From positions 186,001 to 250,000 of the forward strand of contig NZ_BMMH01000001.1 of the NCBI RefSeq assembly GCF_014645735.1: a DNA stretch of 64,000 bases. Direction: 5' to 3'. Source of the DNA: Nocardia jinanensis. GTDB lineage: Bacteria > Actinomycetota > Actinomycetes > Mycobacteriales > Mycobacteriaceae. The stretch's first letter is position 1. The number at the start of each line of letters is the position of its first letter. The notes under the pieces are model-generated. The model searched no databases. It had not been told where the DNA came from and saw only the letters and a list, made by a program, of their open reading frames with translations. Positions 8,850-17,695 of this stretch are shown piece after piece. Position numbers and translations under genes: made by a program.

Positions 8850-9371
8850 ATGACCCGACACCTGGAAGCACCACCAGACCCGACCGCCCCGATCGGCAGC
8901 ACCGAACTCGTGGTCGCCCTACGCTTCGCCACCTGTCTTCTCGCCGGTTCGTTCGCCGGATTCCTGCTCGGGGTGCTGGTACTGGAGTCCTCGCTGCGAT
9001 CGGCCGACGCCGTTACCTACACCGAGGTCAGATCGGTGGAACTGGACCGTCTGGACCTGCTGGCGAGCCTCACCCTCATCCCGGCGCTGTGCCTCGGTGC
9101 CGCCCTGGCGGTGACGATGTACCGCTTCGGCCGAAGCTGGGTGCCGATCGCGTTCGCCGTGGCGCTGCTGGCAGTCGTCGCGTTGATCAGCGTCGAGTTC
9201 AATCTGCCCATCAACGCCCAGCAGCGCGACTGGGCCGGCCACGGAATACCGGCCGACTGGTCCGCTGTCCGCGATCGCTGGCAGGCCGCCCATACGGTCC
9301 GCACCGCGGCGGCGGTGATCGCGTTCGGCATCCTGCTGCTCCCACCGCGCCCGCACACACGCACCCACTGA
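8850..9371 (+). CDS. DUF1772-family membrane protein
   Basis: The gene encodes 173 residues starting at the ATG at 8850, behind AGGAGGAATCC. It has four hydrophobic segments (VALRFATCLLAGSFAGFLLGVLVLE, LLASLTLIPALCLGAALAVTMY, WVPIAFAVALLAVVALISVEF and a C-terminal TAAAVIAFGILLL). The polar loop FNLPINAQQRDW is the recognisable DUF1772/anthrone-oxygenase-like signature (N..PIN..). These four-helix proteins accompany oxidoreductases. Here the next gene, 41 bp downstream, is an NAD(P)H-binding protein, and the pair is divergent from a MarR gene. Confidence 0.8.
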   Translation: MTRHLEAPPDPTAPIGSTELVVALRFATCLLAGSFAGFLLGVLVLESSLRSADAVTYTEVRSVELDRLDLLASLTLIPALCLGAALAVTMYRFGRSWVPIAFAVALLAVVALISVEFNLPINAQQRDWAGHGIPADWSAVRDRWQAAHTVRTAAAVIAFGILLLPPRPHTRTH

Positions 9372-9412
9372 ACCGGCCGGTCACTCCGGCACCCCCAGAG
9401 AGGAAGAAATCA

Positions 9413-10108
9413 ATGCGAATCGTCATCTTCGGCGCAAACGGACCCACCGGACGGCTGCTCACCACACAGGCGCTGGAGGCCGGGCACGATATCGTCGCCT
9501 TCACCCGCCGCCCCGACGAGTTCCCCATGGCACACGATCGCCTCACCACAGTGGGCGGCGACGTGTACGACCCGGCCGCAGTGGAACAGGTGGTAGCCGG
9601 GGCCGACACGATTCTCTCGGCACTGGGAGTCCCGTTCAGCAGGAAACCGATCACGACCTACTCGGCCGGAATCGGCAATATCGTCGCCGCGATGCATCGG
9701 CACGCGGTGCGCCGGATCGCGGTGGTCTCCTCGAGCGCGGTCGATCCCCATCCCTACCCGGACGCCGGATTCGTGTTCAACCGGATGCTGCAACCGTTCA
9801 TCACCGGCATCCTCGGCAAAACCCTCTACGGCGATATGCGTGCGATGGAAGCCCTGCTCACCGCCTCCGACCTCGACTGGACGATTGTGCGACCGAGCGG
9901 GCTCTTCGATCTGCCACACATCACCGACTACACGGTCGCCACGCAACGGGCCGACGGCCGGTTCACCTCCCGGGCGGACCTCGCCGCCTGCCTGCTGCGG
10001 CTCGCCGAGAGCGATCGGTACGTCCGGACCGTGATCGGCATCGTCACCACCACCGACAACCCCGGCATGCTCGACCTCATCCGGGCGGAGGCATTCGGGA
10101 AGAGCTGA
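9413..10108 (+). CDS. NAD(P)H-binding protein (NmrA / atypical SDR)
   Basis: The gene encodes 231 residues, with GAGAGGAAG before the ATG. The Rossmann fingerprint GANGPTGRLL (GxxGxxG) is at residues 7-16, followed by ALEAGHDIVAFTRRP. Further conserved atypical-SDR pieces are GGDVYDPAAVEQVVAGADTILSALG, RIAVVSSSAV and the C-terminal DLDWTIVRPSGLFD. The classical YxxxK is not evident, as is usual for NmrA-like and flavin-reductase-like members. It is probably cotranscribed with the preceding DUF1772 gene under MarR control. The substrate is unknown. Confidence 0.88.
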   Translation: MRIVIFGANGPTGRLLTTQALEAGHDIVAFTRRPDEFPMAHDRLTTVGGDVYDPAAVEQVVAGADTILSALGVPFSRKPITTYSAGIGNIVAAMHRHAVRRIAVVSSSAVDPHPYPDAGFVFNRMLQPFITGILGKTLYGDMRAMEALLTASDLDWTIVRPSGLFDLPHITDYTVATQRADGRFTSRADLAACLLRLAESDRYVRTVIGIVTTTDNPGMLDLIRAEAFGKS

Positions 10109-10273
10109 TCGCCGGCGGCAGGGTCGGCGAACCCCGGGCCGCCGCGGCGCCGCGCGGTTCCGGCGATACCATCGCCGGAACCCCCGGCACATGGTGCGCG
10201 ACGGGTGGACGCAGTACGCAGGCCCCGGCGCGGACCCGGCCGATGGGGCACGAACTCGGATCGAGGACGGTGG

Positions 10274-11104
10274 ATGGGCGACCCGCAAATCCGTAACAGG
10301 TATCTTCCCGGAGCCCGAGGCCGGGTACCGATCCGCGAATACCTTCCCGCCACACCGGATCCGGTGGCCCCGCCGCTGCTGTGGCTGCACGGTGGGGCGT
10401 TCGTCTCGGGCGGGCTCGATCAACTCGAATCACATGCGGTGGCCTTGCGGGTCGCCGAGACCGGGCGCCGGGTGCACACCGTCGACTACGCGCTGATCCC
10501 CCGGTTCCGGGCCTGGGGTCCACCGAAGTACCAGCCGTCGGACAACCGCTATCCGGCGCCGCTGGACGATGTGCTCACCGCCGTCTCGGATCTGATGTCC
10601 GAGGAATCCCGGATCGTGCTCGGGGGCGCGAGCGCGGGTGCCTGTCTCGCCGCGTCGGCGGCGCTGCGTCTGCGTGATTCGAGCGGCCCGGCACCGGCCG
10701 GGTTGATACTGGCCTATGCCACCCTCCACGCCGAGCTCCCCCGCCTGCCGCACCCGGTGCGCGACCGGCTGCGGGGACGACGCCGGATCGGCACCTTCAC
10801 CCCGCAGGTCATCCGGCGGATGAACCTGAACTACGCGGGTTCGGAGGAACTGCTGCGCGACCCGGACGTATTCCCCGGCGGGGGCAAACTGACCGGCCTG
10901 CCGCCCGTGCTACTGCTCGACGCGGCCTACGACTCGTTGAGCGCGTCGAGCACCACATTCGCCGGAGAACTCGCCGAGGCCGGGATCGAAACCGAACACC
11001 TGGTCGTCCCCGACACCCGGCACGGGTTCCTGAACCGGCCCCGGTCGGCCGGTTTCCGGGACGGAACAACCGCCCTGGTGCGCTGGCTCGATCAGCTGAC
11101 CTAG
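10274..11104 (+). CDS. Alpha/beta hydrolase, hormone-sensitive-lipase family
   Basis: The gene encodes 276 residues. The HSL-family oxyanion motif HGGAF is near residue 42, the nucleophile elbow GGASAG is near residue 116, and the acid is in LLLDAAYDSL. The catalytic His is in VVPDTRHGFLNRP near the C-terminus. The start at 10274 (MGDPQIRNRYLPG) follows GAGGACGG, and longer upstream extensions are Arg-rich and non-coding-like. It is probably a carboxylesterase acting on small acyl esters. It is convergent with the cupin gene, with a shared hairpin between them. Confidence 0.88.
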   Translation: MGDPQIRNRYLPGARGRVPIREYLPATPDPVAPPLLWLHGGAFVSGGLDQLESHAVALRVAETGRRVHTVDYALIPRFRAWGPPKYQPSDNRYPAPLDDVLTAVSDLMSEESRIVLGGASAGACLAASAALRLRDSSGPAPAGLILAYATLHAELPRLPHPVRDRLRGRRRIGTFTPQVIRRMNLNYAGSEELLRDPDVFPGGGKLTGLPPVLLLDAAYDSLSASSTTFAGELAEAGIETEHLVVPDTRHGFLNRPRSAGFRDGTTALVRWLDQLT

Positions 11105-11142
11105 TGTTGGGGGCGGCCCCTTCATCGGACCGGCCGCAACAC
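11104..11142. terminator. Bidirectional terminator hairpin
   Basis: An outer stem GTGTTG / CAACAC and an inner stem GCGGCC / GGCCGC, separated by a GGG bulge, enclose a 13-nt loop. The hairpin sits exactly between two convergent genes: the hydrolase ends at 11104 and the cupin gene ends at 11150. Confidence 0.55.
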
Positions 11143-11149
11143 CGTGTGC

Positions 11150-12202
11150 TCAGCGAGCCGCCGCGGCCGTCTGCCCCTCGGCCGGATGGACGCCGTACTG
11201 ATCGGTTTCCATCAGGTGCGCGATATCGCGCCCGGCCGGGGTCATGGTGAGAGTCGAGCGGGTCTCCACCAGGAATGCCCGGTACCCGGGCTGCACATCC
11301 TCTTCCGGTCCCTGATGCAGGAGACCCTTGGGTGTCCAGGTGACGGTGCCGGGGGTATCGACCGAGCCCCAGGGCGACGGACCCATGGCGTAGCAGATGA
11401 CCTCGTCGAAATCGGCATTGTGATGTACCGGCGGGCGGCCGCTGCGCCGGCTGCCGGTGCCGAAGACGAAATCGTGGCCCGACGTGCTGCTCATCAGCCG
11501 CGCCGGAGCGAGTCCGCCCTCCGCGACGCCGAGACCCTGCACATGCTCGAGGTTGAACCGGAGTACGAGCGGGGCGCCGACTACATCCAGGCACGGGATC
11601 GGATCGACATCGTAGAAATACGAGGTGAAGGTATCGCCGGTGCGGACGACCACCTCGTATTCGCCTTCCACCGGCAACCCCGGGCGGCCGTGCGGAACGG
11701 GCCGGTCCAGATGCAGGTCGGGGTTGAAGGTACCGGGCGCGCCCTCGGGGTCGAGCTGGAGTTCACTGGCGGTGACCACGATGTACTCGTTGATCTCCTC
11801 GGTGATCTCACCCCACCGGTAGGTGACCGCACGTGGAATCAGGACGATATCCCCGGCCCGCACCTCGAGGGTGCCCACCTCGGTATCGAGTTCACCACGC
11901 CCGGAGACGATGTAGTGCAGTTCGTCGGCCCAGACGTTGACATAGCCGAAGGACATGGCGGCCGGGCGACGACTCAGCTCGAAACTGATGCCTTCGCCCT
12001 CGAGGATCGAGACCGGTAGAGCTTTCGGCTCGGCGAACACACCGGCCGGTAGGTCCCAGGTGTGGAATCGACGGGGGACGTATTCACCACGGGCGCGCAG
12101 GAAACGGGGCCGGTACTGTGCGCGCACGATCGTCGTATTGGGGCCGGCGAAACCGTTGCGGGAGAAAAGCTCGACATTGGGCGCCAGGACTTCGTCTGGC
12201 AT
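11150..12202 (-). CDS. Homogentisate 1,2-dioxygenase-like bicupin protein
   Basis: The gene encodes 350 residues, with GGAGGTG before the ATG at 12202. The N-terminal cupin half has FGYVNVWADELHYIVSGRGELDTEVGTLEVRAGDIVLIPRAVTYRW, closely paralleling HGD. The C-terminal half has the likely iron ligands: the His pair and Glu in PPVHHNADFDEVICY and a His in KGLLHQGPEE. It is shorter than typical HGDs (about 380-440 residues), and no fumarylacetoacetase or maleylacetoacetate isomerase is nearby. The true substrate may therefore be another aromatic diol. A copy of the GTTYGCAAAAGTGC motif lies 58 bp upstream. Confidence 0.75.
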   Translation of the reverse strand: MPDEVLAPNVELFSRNGFAGPNTTIVRAQYRPRFLRARGEYVPRRFHTWDLPAGVFAEPKALPVSILEGEGISFELSRRPAAMSFGYVNVWADELHYIVSGRGELDTEVGTLEVRAGDIVLIPRAVTYRWGEITEEINEYIVVTASELQLDPEGAPGTFNPDLHLDRPVPHGRPGLPVEGEYEVVVRTGDTFTSYFYDVDPIPCLDVVGAPLVLRFNLEHVQGLGVAEGGLAPARLMSSTSGHDFVFGTGSRRSGRPPVHHNADFDEVICYAMGPSPWGSVDTPGTVTWTPKGLLHQGPEEDVQPGYRAFLVETRSTLTMTPAGRDIAHLMETDQYGVHPAEGQTAAAAR

Positions 12203-12259
12203 GCAGCACCTCCGAAACTCGTTGTGCCACAGATCCTAGACCCGGATCATGCCGCTCGC

Positions 12260-12273
12260 GCACTTTTGCGAAC
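12260..12273 (-). promoter_or_regulatory. GTTYGCAAAAGTGC motif, copy 1
   Basis: The minus strand reads GTTCGCAAAAGTGC, oriented toward the cupin gene that starts at 12202. A TAGGAT -10-like hexamer lies 21 bases after it. The same motif occurs at 37078-37091 and 44710-44723. Confidence 0.5.
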
Positions 12274-12328
12274 TCACCTTTGTGCAGGTATCTGTCACCG
12301 AAAGTACACTCTCAGCAGGGATTCCGGG

Positions 12329-13180
12329 TCAACGCCGGAACCGCGGCACCGGTAGATCCGCGCCGAAGATCTCCGGTAGGTCGCGCGCCACACTGTCGGG
12401 GTAGCGCGCGGTTCGCTTCTCCAGGAACGACGACACGCCTTCCTCGGCATCGGCGCTGGCACCGCGGCTGTGGATACCGCGCGATTCGACCCGGTGCGCG
12501 ACCATGGGGTGATCGGCGCCCAATCCACGCCACAGCATCTGCCGCGACAACGCCACCGATACCGGCGCGGAATGCTCGGTGATCCGGCGCGCCAGCGCAT
12601 ACGTTTCGTCCAGCAGGCTTTCCGCCGGGTACAGGCCGTAGAACAGTCCGGCCTCGTATGCTTCGGCCGCGTCGACGAGCCGTCCCGAATACACCCAGTC
12701 CAATGCCTTCTGCATGGAGACCAGGCGCGGCAGGAACCAGCTCGAGCAGGATTCGGGGACGATACCGCGCCGGTTGAACACGAAGCCGATCCGGGCACTG
12801 TCGACCGCCAGCCGGAAATCGGCGGCCAGCGTCATGGTGATACCCACGCCGACGGCGGGCCCGTTGATGGCGGCGAGGATGGGTTTGCGGGATTCGAACA
12901 TCCGCAGGACGACTTCCCCGCCGCCGTCGCGGAACTCCCCGGTCGCCGCGTCCTCGGGCGCGACGAATGTTTCCGCGCCGGCGGACAGGTCGGCGCCGGC
13001 GCAGAAGGCGCGCCCCGCGCCGGTGATCACCACGGCGCGGACCGCGTCGTCACGGTCGCAGGTATCGAACGCCTCGATCAGCTCATCACCCATCGCTGTG
13101 GTGAACGCGTTGAGTTTATCCGGGCGGTCCAGCGTGATGGTGGCGACGGAGTCGGAGACATCGAGGCGTATATCGGCCAT
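12329..13180 (-). CDS. Enoyl-CoA hydratase/isomerase family protein
   Basis: The gene encodes 283 residues of the crotonase fold. ITLDRPDKLNAFTTAM opens the fold. Oxyanion-hole segments are GAGRAFCAGADL and NGPAVGVGITMTLAADFRLA, and ARIGFVFNRRGIVPESCSSWFLPRLV includes the catalytic-loop Glu (PES). The start is MADIRLDV at 13180. An ATG four codons upstream is an alternative. The C-terminus (SFLEKRTARYPDSV..DLPEIF) is typical of the family. It is tandem with the LysR gene (41 bp apart) and upstream of the cupin gene, so it may serve degradation of an aromatic or branched acyl-CoA. Confidence 0.9.
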   Translation of the reverse strand: MADIRLDVSDSVATITLDRPDKLNAFTTAMGDELIEAFDTCDRDDAVRAVVITGAGRAFCAGADLSAGAETFVAPEDAATGEFRDGGGEVVLRMFESRKPILAAINGPAVGVGITMTLAADFRLAVDSARIGFVFNRRGIVPESCSSWFLPRLVSMQKALDWVYSGRLVDAAEAYEAGLFYGLYPAESLLDETYALARRITEHSAPVSVALSRQMLWRGLGADHPMVAHRVESRGIHSRGASADAEEGVSSFLEKRTARYPDSVARDLPEIFGADLPVPRFRR

Positions 13181-13220
13181 ACGGGACAGCATGCCATCTG
13201 TGTCCCGGACAGAAATGGGT

Positions 13221-14126
13221 TCAGGGTCCGGCGGCGCATCGCACGAGTAGTTCCGCGGCACCGGCCGGCGGGTTACCACGATGCCAGATCGCCCGGAATT
13301 GCCTGGTCAACACCGCACCATCCGCCAACGCCACCTGATGCAGCGTGCCGGTGGACAGCTCCGGCGCGGCGACGAGAGTACTCAGAACCGCGGGCGCCGA
13401 TCCGCCTCGGGCGGCGGCGACGATGGCGACCGCCGAACCGAGTTCGGCGGCGGGTGGCGCCGGTGGGCCGTACGCGCCCAGGATCTGCTCGACCGTTTCC
13501 CGGGTGCCCGACCCGGATTCGCGCCACAGCAATGGCGTCGCGGCCAGTTCACGCAAGCTCACCGGATGGGTCCGCGCGGCCCACGGGTGCGTGGGCCCCA
13601 CCACCACGACCAGTTCGTCGGCACCGAGCACCCGGCCACCGAGGCCGGGTGGCGGATGTGGTCCCTCGACGAATCCGATATCGGCCTCGCCCGCCCGCAC
13701 CAGCACCTCGACCTGGGCGGTGTTGCCGACCTCCAGCGAAACCACCACATCCGGCCGGATCGCGCGCAGATCCGCGAGCCACTGGGGAACCCGATGGTCG
13801 GCAATGGTTTTCGACGCAGCGATCCGGAGCCTGGGGATTTCGGCGGCGTGCAGCGCGGTGACGGTCTCGTTGAATGTCGCGGCCGCGGCGAGCACTGTGC
13901 GCGCCTGGTCCACGACAGCCCGGCCGGGTGCGGTGAGCGTGGAACCGGTGGGCCCGCGATCGAGCAAACGCAATCGCAACCGTCGCTCCAGGGCACTGAT
14001 CCGCATACTCGCGGCGGGCTGGGTCATCCCGTGCCGCCGGGCCGCGGCGCCGAGGCTGCCCGTATCCGCGACGGAAACCAGCAGGTCGAGCACCGCGAGA
14101 TCGGGAGTGGCGGGCGGCAGGGTCAC
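13221..14126 (-). CDS. LysR-family transcriptional regulator
   Basis: The gene encodes 301 residues. The N-terminal HTH (LAVLDLLVSVADTGSLGAAARRHGMTQPAASMRISALERRL) is canonical LysR. The rest is the two-lobed periplasmic-binding-like effector domain (RLRIAASKTIADHRVPQWLADLRAIRPDV...). The GTG at 14126 is chosen because it leaves a promoter gap to the divergent YeiH gene. An earlier GTG at 14183 would bury the palindromic operator inside the coding sequence. LysR regulators of this kind (YeiE-like) usually flank YeiH-type putative sulfate exporters. Confidence 0.9.
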   Translation of the reverse strand: MTLPPATPDLAVLDLLVSVADTGSLGAAARRHGMTQPAASMRISALERRLRLRLLDRGPTGSTLTAPGRAVVDQARTVLAAAATFNETVTALHAAEIPRLRIAASKTIADHRVPQWLADLRAIRPDVVVSLEVGNTAQVEVLVRAGEADIGFVEGPHPPPGLGGRVLGADELVVVVGPTHPWAARTHPVSLRELAATPLLWRESGSGTRETVEQILGAYGPPAPPAAELGSAVAIVAAARGGSAPAVLSTLVAAPELSTGTLHQVALADGAVLTRQFRAIWHRGNPPAGAAELLVRCAAGP

Positions 14127-14147
14127 AGGTTCGATTATGGCGCCGAG

Positions 14148-14168
14148 CTCATCAGGATTTCTTATGAG
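14148..14168. promoter_or_regulatory. Candidate LysR box
   Basis: CTCAT-N11-ATGAG forms a 21-bp interrupted palindrome, 22 bp upstream of the lysR start in the divergent gap with the yeiH-like gene. This spacing is typical of LysR recognition sites. Confidence 0.5.
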
Positions 14169-14223
14169 GTCCTCCGGAATCACCGGCTACCGGGTCGGGC
14201 CGATATTCGCCAAGGTCACAGGG

Positions 14224-15213
14224 GTGAACGAGGTGTATCGCAGACTTCCCGGGCTGGCCTTGGCCGCCACGCTCGCAACCACGGCGACCGCCCTGTCGGC
14301 CGTCGCGCCACTGGCGGGGGCTCCCGTGCTGGCGCTGGTCTGCGGCGCGGCGCTCGGCGGGCGGGCCGAGCGCTCGCAACGGTTCGGCCCCGGGCTGGAT
14401 TGGGCACGACAGCATCTGTTGAGTATCGCGATCGTGCTGCTCGGTCTCGGCCTGCCGCTGGACGCGGTACTCACCGTCGGCCGCGAAACCGCCGTCGTAC
14501 TGCTGGGCACGCTGTGTGCCGGGGCGGTGACCGCCGTCGTGGTGGGCCGGATGCTCGCGCTGCACCGCGAATCGGCCGTGCTCATCGCGGCGGGTACCAC
14601 CATCTGCGGCGCCTCCGCGATCGCCGCGGCCACCGCGGTTCTGAAACCGGACCGCGAACGCGTCGCCTACGCGCTCGGCACTATCTTCGTGTTCAATATC
14701 GCGGCCGTCCTGGTCTACCCGCCGCTGGGACGGCTGCTGGGAATGTCGGACCGGGCCTTCGGCCTGTGGGCGGGTACCGCCGTCAACGACACCTCCTCGG
14801 TGCTGGCGGCGGGTATCGCCTTCGGCCCGGCCGCGGCGAGCTTCGCGGTGATCGTGAAACTCGTCCGCAGCCTGATGATCGTCCCGCTGTGCGTCGGCCT
14901 GCATCTGTCGGGCCGCCGCGGCGCACCGTGGACGCCGAACACCTCGCTGTGGCGCACAGTTCCGCTGTTCGTGGTCTTGTTCGTCGTGGCGTCGGCGCTC
15001 GCCGGTGCCGGAATCGTCCCGGCGGACTGGACCGGCCGGCTCGCCGATCTCAGTTCCTGGCTGGTCGCCGCGGTCCTCGCCGCGATCGGCACCTCGCTGA
15101 CCTGGCGACGGTTGCGTTCGGCCGGGTTGCGGCCACTGCTGTTCGGCGGCATTCTCGCGGTGGCGCTCGGGGTGGCGGCTCTGGTCCTGCAGTACGCCAC
15201 GGGTTGGCGTTGA
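14224..15213 (+). CDS. YeiH/UPF0324-family membrane protein (putative sulfate exporter)
   Basis: The gene encodes 329 residues with about ten hydrophobic helices. The family signature is clear: QHLLSIAIVLLGLGLPLDAVLTVG, LIAAGTTICGASAIAAATAVLKPD, ALGTIFVFNIAAVLVYPPLG and AGTAVNDTSSVLAAG (the conserved GTAVHDT-type motif, here GTAVNDT). Starts at GTG 14224 or GTG 14236 fit family N-termini. ATG 14164 lies inside the LysR palindrome and is less likely. Members are called putative sulfate or sulfonate exporters, but transport has rarely been shown. The gene is divergent from its probable LysR regulator. Confidence 0.85.
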   Translation: MNEVYRRLPGLALAATLATTATALSAVAPLAGAPVLALVCGAALGGRAERSQRFGPGLDWARQHLLSIAIVLLGLGLPLDAVLTVGRETAVVLLGTLCAGAVTAVVVGRMLALHRESAVLIAAGTTICGASAIAAATAVLKPDRERVAYALGTIFVFNIAAVLVYPPLGRLLGMSDRAFGLWAGTAVNDTSSVLAAGIAFGPAAASFAVIVKLVRSLMIVPLCVGLHLSGRRGAPWTPNTSLWRTVPLFVVLFVVASALAGAGIVPADWTGRLADLSSWLVAAVLAAIGTSLTWRRLRSAGLRPLLFGGILAVALGVAALVLQYATGWR

Positions 15214-15228
15214 GGCACGCCGCGGAAT

Positions 15229-15510
15229 TCAGGTGGCCGCGACCCGGCCGAGCGCGTCGGCCGTCGCCTCCGGTTCGGTGATCATCAGATCGTGACCGGT
15301 GTCGATATCCCACAGTCGGCCCTGCGCGCGTGCCCGGGCGATCAGGTCCGGGTCGCGGGTCGCCGGCGTGGCGGTGCACACGATGTGGAATTGCGGTATG
15401 GCCCAGAGGTTCTCCTCGTCACGCAGCTCGAGCGCGTCCTCGAAGCAGCGCCACGGATGCGCACTCAGCCGCGTGCTGGGCGCTGGGCGCTGGAGAGAGC
15501 TACCGGGCAT
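15229..15510 (-). pseudogene. Alpha/beta hydrolase remnant (C-terminal end only)
   Basis: The last 75 or so codons of this minus-strand frame look like an intact hydrolase C-terminus: HPWRCFEDALELRDEENLW, IPQFHIVCTATPATRDPD, then RLWDIDTGHDLMITEPEAT, where the His of DTGHD is the catalytic histidine. Everything upstream in the frame is low-complexity sequence or the antisense of other genes. The nucleophile elbow and oxyanion region are missing, so this is a 5'-truncated remnant. The ATG at 15510 is nominal. Confidence 0.65.
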
Positions 15511-15629
15511 CGGAGGAGGTCCGGGGCCGGGTCGGCGACCTCCGGCCGGCACCAACGTCTGCACCGCGAAAACGGCCGGCCCGTCCTGGTTTCGGAACGG
15601 GCCGGCCGATCGAAGCAGTACCGGCGAAC

Positions 15630-16364
15630 CTACGGAGTGGTGGGTCGACAGGCGGGGTGCTCCGGCGGGCACGGCGACAGAATCGTCGAAAAGTACTGGA
15701 AGGCCGCGAAAACGGCCACGGGACCACCGATCAGGAAGGCTCCGATTATGCCGCCCGCGGCACCCAGCGTCGCCGCGCCCGCCACACAGCCGCCGATCGT
15801 CGCCCCGACGAACGGCACCAGCAGCAGCGCGATCGGACTGGACACCAGCGCACCGGTCGCGGCGCCCAGCACACAGCCGAGACTGCCGCCCAGTACGGCG
15901 CCGATCGCACCGGCGATCGCGGCGCTCATGGTCGCGCGCTGAGTGAACACGCCCAGCGCCTGCATATCCCGCGGGGTGAACTGCTCGGCGATCTCCTCAC
16001 CCGCCTGTTCCGGGGTGATCACCGGTGCGTGCACCGGCGCCACCGGGACGCCGCCGTCGCGCTGCGGGGTCAGCACGGCGGTACCGCCCTCGATATGCGC
16101 CGCGATCGGGAAAGCGACATCATCGCGGCGGTAGATCAGCGGTACCGTGGTCAGCGGGGTGTCGTCGACAGCCTTCAGGATGAGCTGGTCGCCCGCCACC
16201 TGCCATTCGCCGTTCGTCTCCACCACCGCGGAGGCACCCTCCTGGGTGATCTCGTAGGTGAGTTCTCGCGGCGCGGGCGCGGGTTGAGCATGGGCCGGAG
16301 CGGCCGCCGCGCCGAGGGACGCCACCGCTATCGCGGCCGTCGCTACGCTGGTTCGGATTTTCAT
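15630..16364 (-). CDS. Secreted/membrane Gly-zipper protein
   Basis: The gene encodes 244 residues. GAGGA precedes the ATG at 16364. The signal peptide is MKIRTSVATAAIAVASLGAAAAPAHA, with cleavage after AHA. A beta-rich domain follows (LTYEITQEGASAVVETNGEWQVAGDQLILKAVDD), then an acidic linker. The long glycine-zipper hydrophobic hairpin comes next (SAAIAGAIGAVLGGSLGCVLG..., FVGATIGGCVAGAATLGAAGGIIGAFLIGG). Such proteins are common and multicopy in Nocardia and Rhodococcus. Their function is unknown, with membrane insertion or envelope association likely. The gene lies 77 bp downstream of the liv operon on the same strand and may be independent of it. Confidence 0.8.
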   Translation of the reverse strand: MKIRTSVATAAIAVASLGAAAAPAHAQPAPAPRELTYEITQEGASAVVETNGEWQVAGDQLILKAVDDTPLTTVPLIYRRDDVAFPIAAHIEGGTAVLTPQRDGGVPVAPVHAPVITPEQAGEEIAEQFTPRDMQALGVFTQRATMSAAIAGAIGAVLGGSLGCVLGAATGALVSSPIALLLVPFVGATIGGCVAGAATLGAAGGIIGAFLIGGPVAVFAAFQYFSTILSPCPPEHPACRPTTP

Positions 16365-16441
16365 GGTGTGTGTCCTCATCACTTGAATAGAGGCGGGCCG
16401 CCGGCGCCGGATCGCGCCGCGGACGTCTGGGGAGGTGCCGG

Positions 16442-17695
16442 TCACCGGCCGGCGGTGTCGACGAGATCGCCGGCGAGCACCCAGCGGTCGCCTTCGAACC
16501 GCTGGATCCGCATGGCCTCCATGGGGAATCCGTCGTCCGCGCCGGTGCGCAGGGTGATACCGGGCAGCAGCAGATCGATCGAGACGTCGTCGAGCGAATG
16601 CATGGCCTCGCGTAGCCCCTCACGGGTTTTGCAGGACGCCGCGTCGAAGGTCTTGTGGAAGCTCTGCGCCATCGCCCAGCCCACGAGGGTGTACCCGTCG
16701 GCGGGGTCGGCGCCCGGCTCGTACTGGGCCAGCTTGTCCCGGTACAGCTTCATCCCGGGATCGCCGGCCCACTGTGGATCGGCCGGATCCTTCACGAACA
16801 CCGAGCTGACGACGTTCTGCACATTGGGGAAGCCGACCGGAGCGAGCACGCTCATGGTGCTGGAGACCTGGGTGAGGATGTGCAGCGGATTCCATTCGGG
16901 GTTGCGCGCATCGGCCGCCAAGGTCTGGGCGGCGAACTTCGGAGTCGCGAAGTTCAGCAGCACATCGGCTTTCGAACCGGCCAGATTGCGCAGTTGCGGA
17001 TCCACGGTGGGATCGGTGACCTCGTAGCTCTGTTCGGCGACCACCCGCACCCCGCTACCGGCCGTGGCCTCGGTGAAGCTGGCGAGCAGATCCTTGCCGA
17101 AATCGTCGTTCTGATAGAGCACGGCGACGGTCGCGTCCGGTTTCTGCTCCTTCACGTACCTGGCGAACACCTGCCCCTCGGAGCGGTAGCTGGGCTGCCA
17201 GCCGATGGTCCACGGATGCGCGTCACCCACACCCCACTGGGTCGCGCCGCCCGCGACGAAGATCTGCGGGACCGCACGCTGGTTCAGGTAATCCCACACC
17301 GCGGCCGAGGTCGGGGTCCCGAGGGTGGACAGCACCGCGAACACCTGATCCTGTTCGACCAGGCGCCGGGTCTCCTCCACGGTCTTCGGCGGTTGATAGC
17401 CGTCGTCGCGCAGCAGGTACTCGACCTCGCGGCCGTCGATCCCACCCTGTTCGGCGTTGACGTAATCGAAGTACGCCTGTATCCCCTTCGGGAGCTCGGC
17501 GTAGGCCGAGGCCGGACCGGACAGCGGGAACACCCCGCCCAGCTTCATACCGGTATCGGTGAGTCCCGTGGTCTGCTGGCCCTGGCAGTCACCGGAGGCG
17601 ACGGCACTGCCGGCCTCCTCACGGTTTCCGCAGCCGGCGACCGCGAACAGTACCGCGGCCGCGGCGGCCACCGCCTGTATCGCTCTAGTGCGCAT
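16442..17695 (-). CDS. livK: ABC transporter substrate-binding lipoprotein, branched-chain amino-acid type
   Basis: The gene encodes 417 residues starting at the ATG at 17695 behind AAAGGAAG. A lipoprotein signal peptide ends in the lipobox VAGC (Cys22). The mature part is a type-I periplasmic-binding fold (LGGVFPLSGPASAYAELPKGIQAYFDYVNAEQGGIDGREVEYLLRDDGYQPPKTVEETRRLV), the signature of the LivJ/amide-urea receptor group. It overlaps the livM stop by 11 bp and is the last gene of the five-gene transporter operon. The actual ligand may be an amino acid, amide or aromatic compound. Confidence 0.93.
   Translation of the reverse strand: MRTRAIQAVAAAAAVLFAVAGCGNREEAGSAVASGDCQGQQTTGLTDTGMKLGGVFPLSGPASAYAELPKGIQAYFDYVNAEQGGIDGREVEYLLRDDGYQPPKTVEETRRLVEQDQVFAVLSTLGTPTSAAVWDYLNQRAVPQIFVAGGATQWGVGDAHPWTIGWQPSYRSEGQVFARYVKEQKPDATVAVLYQNDDFGKDLLASFTEATAGSGVRVVAEQSYEVTDPTVDPQLRNLAGSKADVLLNFATPKFAAQTLAADARNPEWNPLHILTQVSSTMSVLAPVGFPNVQNVVSSVFVKDPADPQWAGDPGMKLYRDKLAQYEPGADPADGYTLVGWAMAQSFHKTFDAASCKTREGLREAMHSLDDVSIDLLLPGITLRTGADDGFPMEAMRIQRFEGDRWVLAGDLVDTAGR

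Noticed and set aside
14164..14223. ATG 14164 as the start of the YeiH gene
   Set aside because: It lies inside the LysR-box palindrome, and the extra 20 residues do not match family N-termini. GTG 14224 is preferred, though 14164 is not excluded.
13281..15281. Long plus-strand frame across the LysR and YeiH genes
   Set aside because: Its composition is low-complexity. The LysR gene (minus strand) and YeiH gene (plus, other frame) explain the region with clear family motifs.
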